From NCBI GenBank assembly GCA_041746415.1, contig JBGTHB010000079.1, positions 1 to 8,292 on the forward strand: DNA of 8,292 nucleotides, given 5' to 3'. The notes beneath the pieces are model-generated. The model was not told the DNA's origin. It searched no databases and saw nothing but the letters and a program-made list of their open reading frames with translations. Positions 7,162 through 8,292 of this stretch are shown here, piece by piece. This DNA is from JBGTHB01 sp041746415 (lineage in GTDB: Bacteria > Pseudomonadota > Gammaproteobacteria > Coxiellales > Coxiellaceae). A program made the position numbers and the translations under genes. Position 1 is the stretch's first letter. Each line of letters begins with the position of its first letter.

Positions 7162-8292
7162 ATGAACATTAGCCATCAACCTCTAGCGCAAGCATTACTG
7201 GCAGCGAATTTATTTTCACAACGTGAATTAACACGTCTAAGCGAAAAAGCGCTGCGCTTAAAACAACGCTTTATGGTGCAAATAATAGAAGATACCAACA
7301 TCCGTGATGACGTCATTGCGAAAGCCTGCGCCACTTATTATCAAAAACCATGTCACAGCCACATTACACCTTTGGATGAACAAGCTCATTGCGATGACTT
7401 CAGCTTATTGCACACAGCCAATGACACTGCCGCTATAGCTGATCCTTATTATTTACTGCATTCGCCGGCTAACCACATTGTGCATTGGCAGTTTATTCCC
7501 TATGGCGAACTGATGCAGCACGCTAATCGATTTAATCAGCAACGCAGTTACGCTGAACCTAACAACATTCAATTATTAACTCAACAATTGTTAGAAGACG
7601 CCATTCAACAACAGGCTTCGGATATTCACATTGAGCCACACGCCACTCAAACACGAATCCGGTTTCGCTTGGACGGTTTACTGCAACACCAACATTACTT
7701 CGCCAAAAAAAACGAAGCCACTTTATGCAGCCATTTAAAAGTGTTGGCTAATTTAGACATCGCCGAAAAGCGATTGCCACAAGATGGGCGCTTTAAATTT
7801 TATACCCGTGCGGGCTATGCTAAAGATTGTCGCATGAGTGTGTGCCCGGGTATTTTTGGTGAAAAAATTGTGATTCGGATTTTACACGCGCCTAAAAATT
7901 TACTGCATGTGGCGCAGCTGGGTTTTAGTCCGAAACAGCAACAACAATTTGAAACCCACATTAACAAAGCGCACGGTATGATTTTGGTGACTGGTCCCAC
8001 TGGCTCTGGAAAAACCATCACCCTTTATACTGCACTTAACGCTTTAAACAGCGAGCACAAAAACATTGCCAGTGTGGAAGATCCCATTGAAATCAATTTA
8101 AACGGCATCCATCAAGTGAATATTCAACCTAAAGCTGGCTTGCATTTTGCGAATGTGTTGCGTTCATTTTTACGCCAAGACCCAGATATTTTAATGGTAG
8201 GCGAAATTCGTGACAATGAAACCGCTGAGGTTGCTCTGCGCGCTGCGCAAACCGGTCACTTAGTTTTAGCCACGCTTCACACCAACAGCGCT
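7162..8292 (+). CDS. pilB: Type IV pilus assembly ATPase PilB (incomplete at right edge)
   Basis: A GspE/PilB-family ATPase that powers pilus extension from the cytoplasmic face of the inner membrane. The first 377 codons are present, in frame to the window edge with no stop. A short N-terminal domain (about 1-130, weakly like the T2SSE N-domain) leads into the family N2 segment with ASDIHIEP (152-159) and RIRFRLDG (165-172). LDIAEKRLPQDGRF (198-211) follows. The nucleotide core shows Walker A GPTGSGKT (278-285), the Asp box ASVEDPIE (303-310), Walker B DPDILMVGEIRD (340-351) and the His box GHLVLATLHTNSA (365-377). The tetracysteine zinc site, the C-terminal part and probably pilC and pilD lie beyond the edge. 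The start is four bases after the pilin stop, without a clear Shine-Dalgarno, which suggests translational coupling; a GTG at 7159 is directly in front of the ATG in frame. The N-domain is shorter than in the roughly 565-residue Pseudomonas-type PilB. HofB or a GspE paralogue is the main alternative, but the adjacent pilin favours PilB. Confidence 0.92.
   Translation, partial: MNISHQPLAQALLAANLFSQRELTRLSEKALRLKQRFMVQIIEDTNIRDDVIAKACATYYQKPCHSHITPLDEQAHCDDFSLLHTANDTAAIADPYYLLHSPANHIVHWQFIPYGELMQHANRFNQQRSYAEPNNIQLLTQQLLEDAIQQQASDIHIEPHATQTRIRFRLDGLLQHQHYFAKKNEATLCSHLKVLANLDIAEKRLPQDGRFKFYTRAGYAKDCRMSVCPGIFGEKIVIRILHAPKNLLHVAQLGFSPKQQQQFETHINKAHGMILVTGPTGSGKTITLYTALNALNSEHKNIASVEDPIEINLNGIHQVNIQPKAGLHFANVLRSFLRQDPDILMVGEIRDNETAEVALRAAQTGHLVLATLHTNSA

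Overview
The window looks like chromosomal DNA from a gammaproteobacterium of low-to-moderate GC. QueF is of the two-module, YqcD/E. coli type and matches E. coli QueF closely. Kup and the YgdQ-like TerC protein also have E. coli-type architecture, and a type IV pilin gene is followed at once by a PilB ATPase gene. The combination would suit a Legionellales-like or similar aquatic or host-associated lineage, but that placement is inference and nothing here fixes the genus. I see no rRNA, tRNA, CRISPR array, insertion sequence or phage gene.

Left half (1-4473): all genes are on the minus strand. From right to left these are a TerC-family membrane protein, the potassium transporter Kup and the preQ0 reductase QueF. 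The gaps between them are 42 and 48 bases, so they probably form one transcription unit. A further 158-193 bases on, depending on how the spacer is measured, comes the first 250 codons of a large surface protein that runs off the left edge. It has no signal peptide, a strong ribosome binding site, and the beginning of a cadherin-like repeat at the window edge. It is probably the N-terminus of a type I-secreted repeat adhesin.

Middle (4474-6657): a 306-base divergent spacer separates the minus-strand operon from a plus-strand gene. That gene encodes a 625-residue protein with about ten hydrophobic segments, which I do not recognise. It is the most novel item in the window.

Right end (6735-8292): a type IV prepilin gene is followed four bases later by the start of a PilB/GspE-type assembly ATPase gene that leaves the window just after its His box. 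A short promoter region before the pilin carries overlapping sigma-70-like and sigma-54-like elements.

Together, the two edges carry cell-surface functions (adhesin and type IV pilus) and the centre carries housekeeping transport and tRNA modification. I found no convincing new multi-gene system; the unrecognised membrane protein and the truncated adhesin are the main leads.
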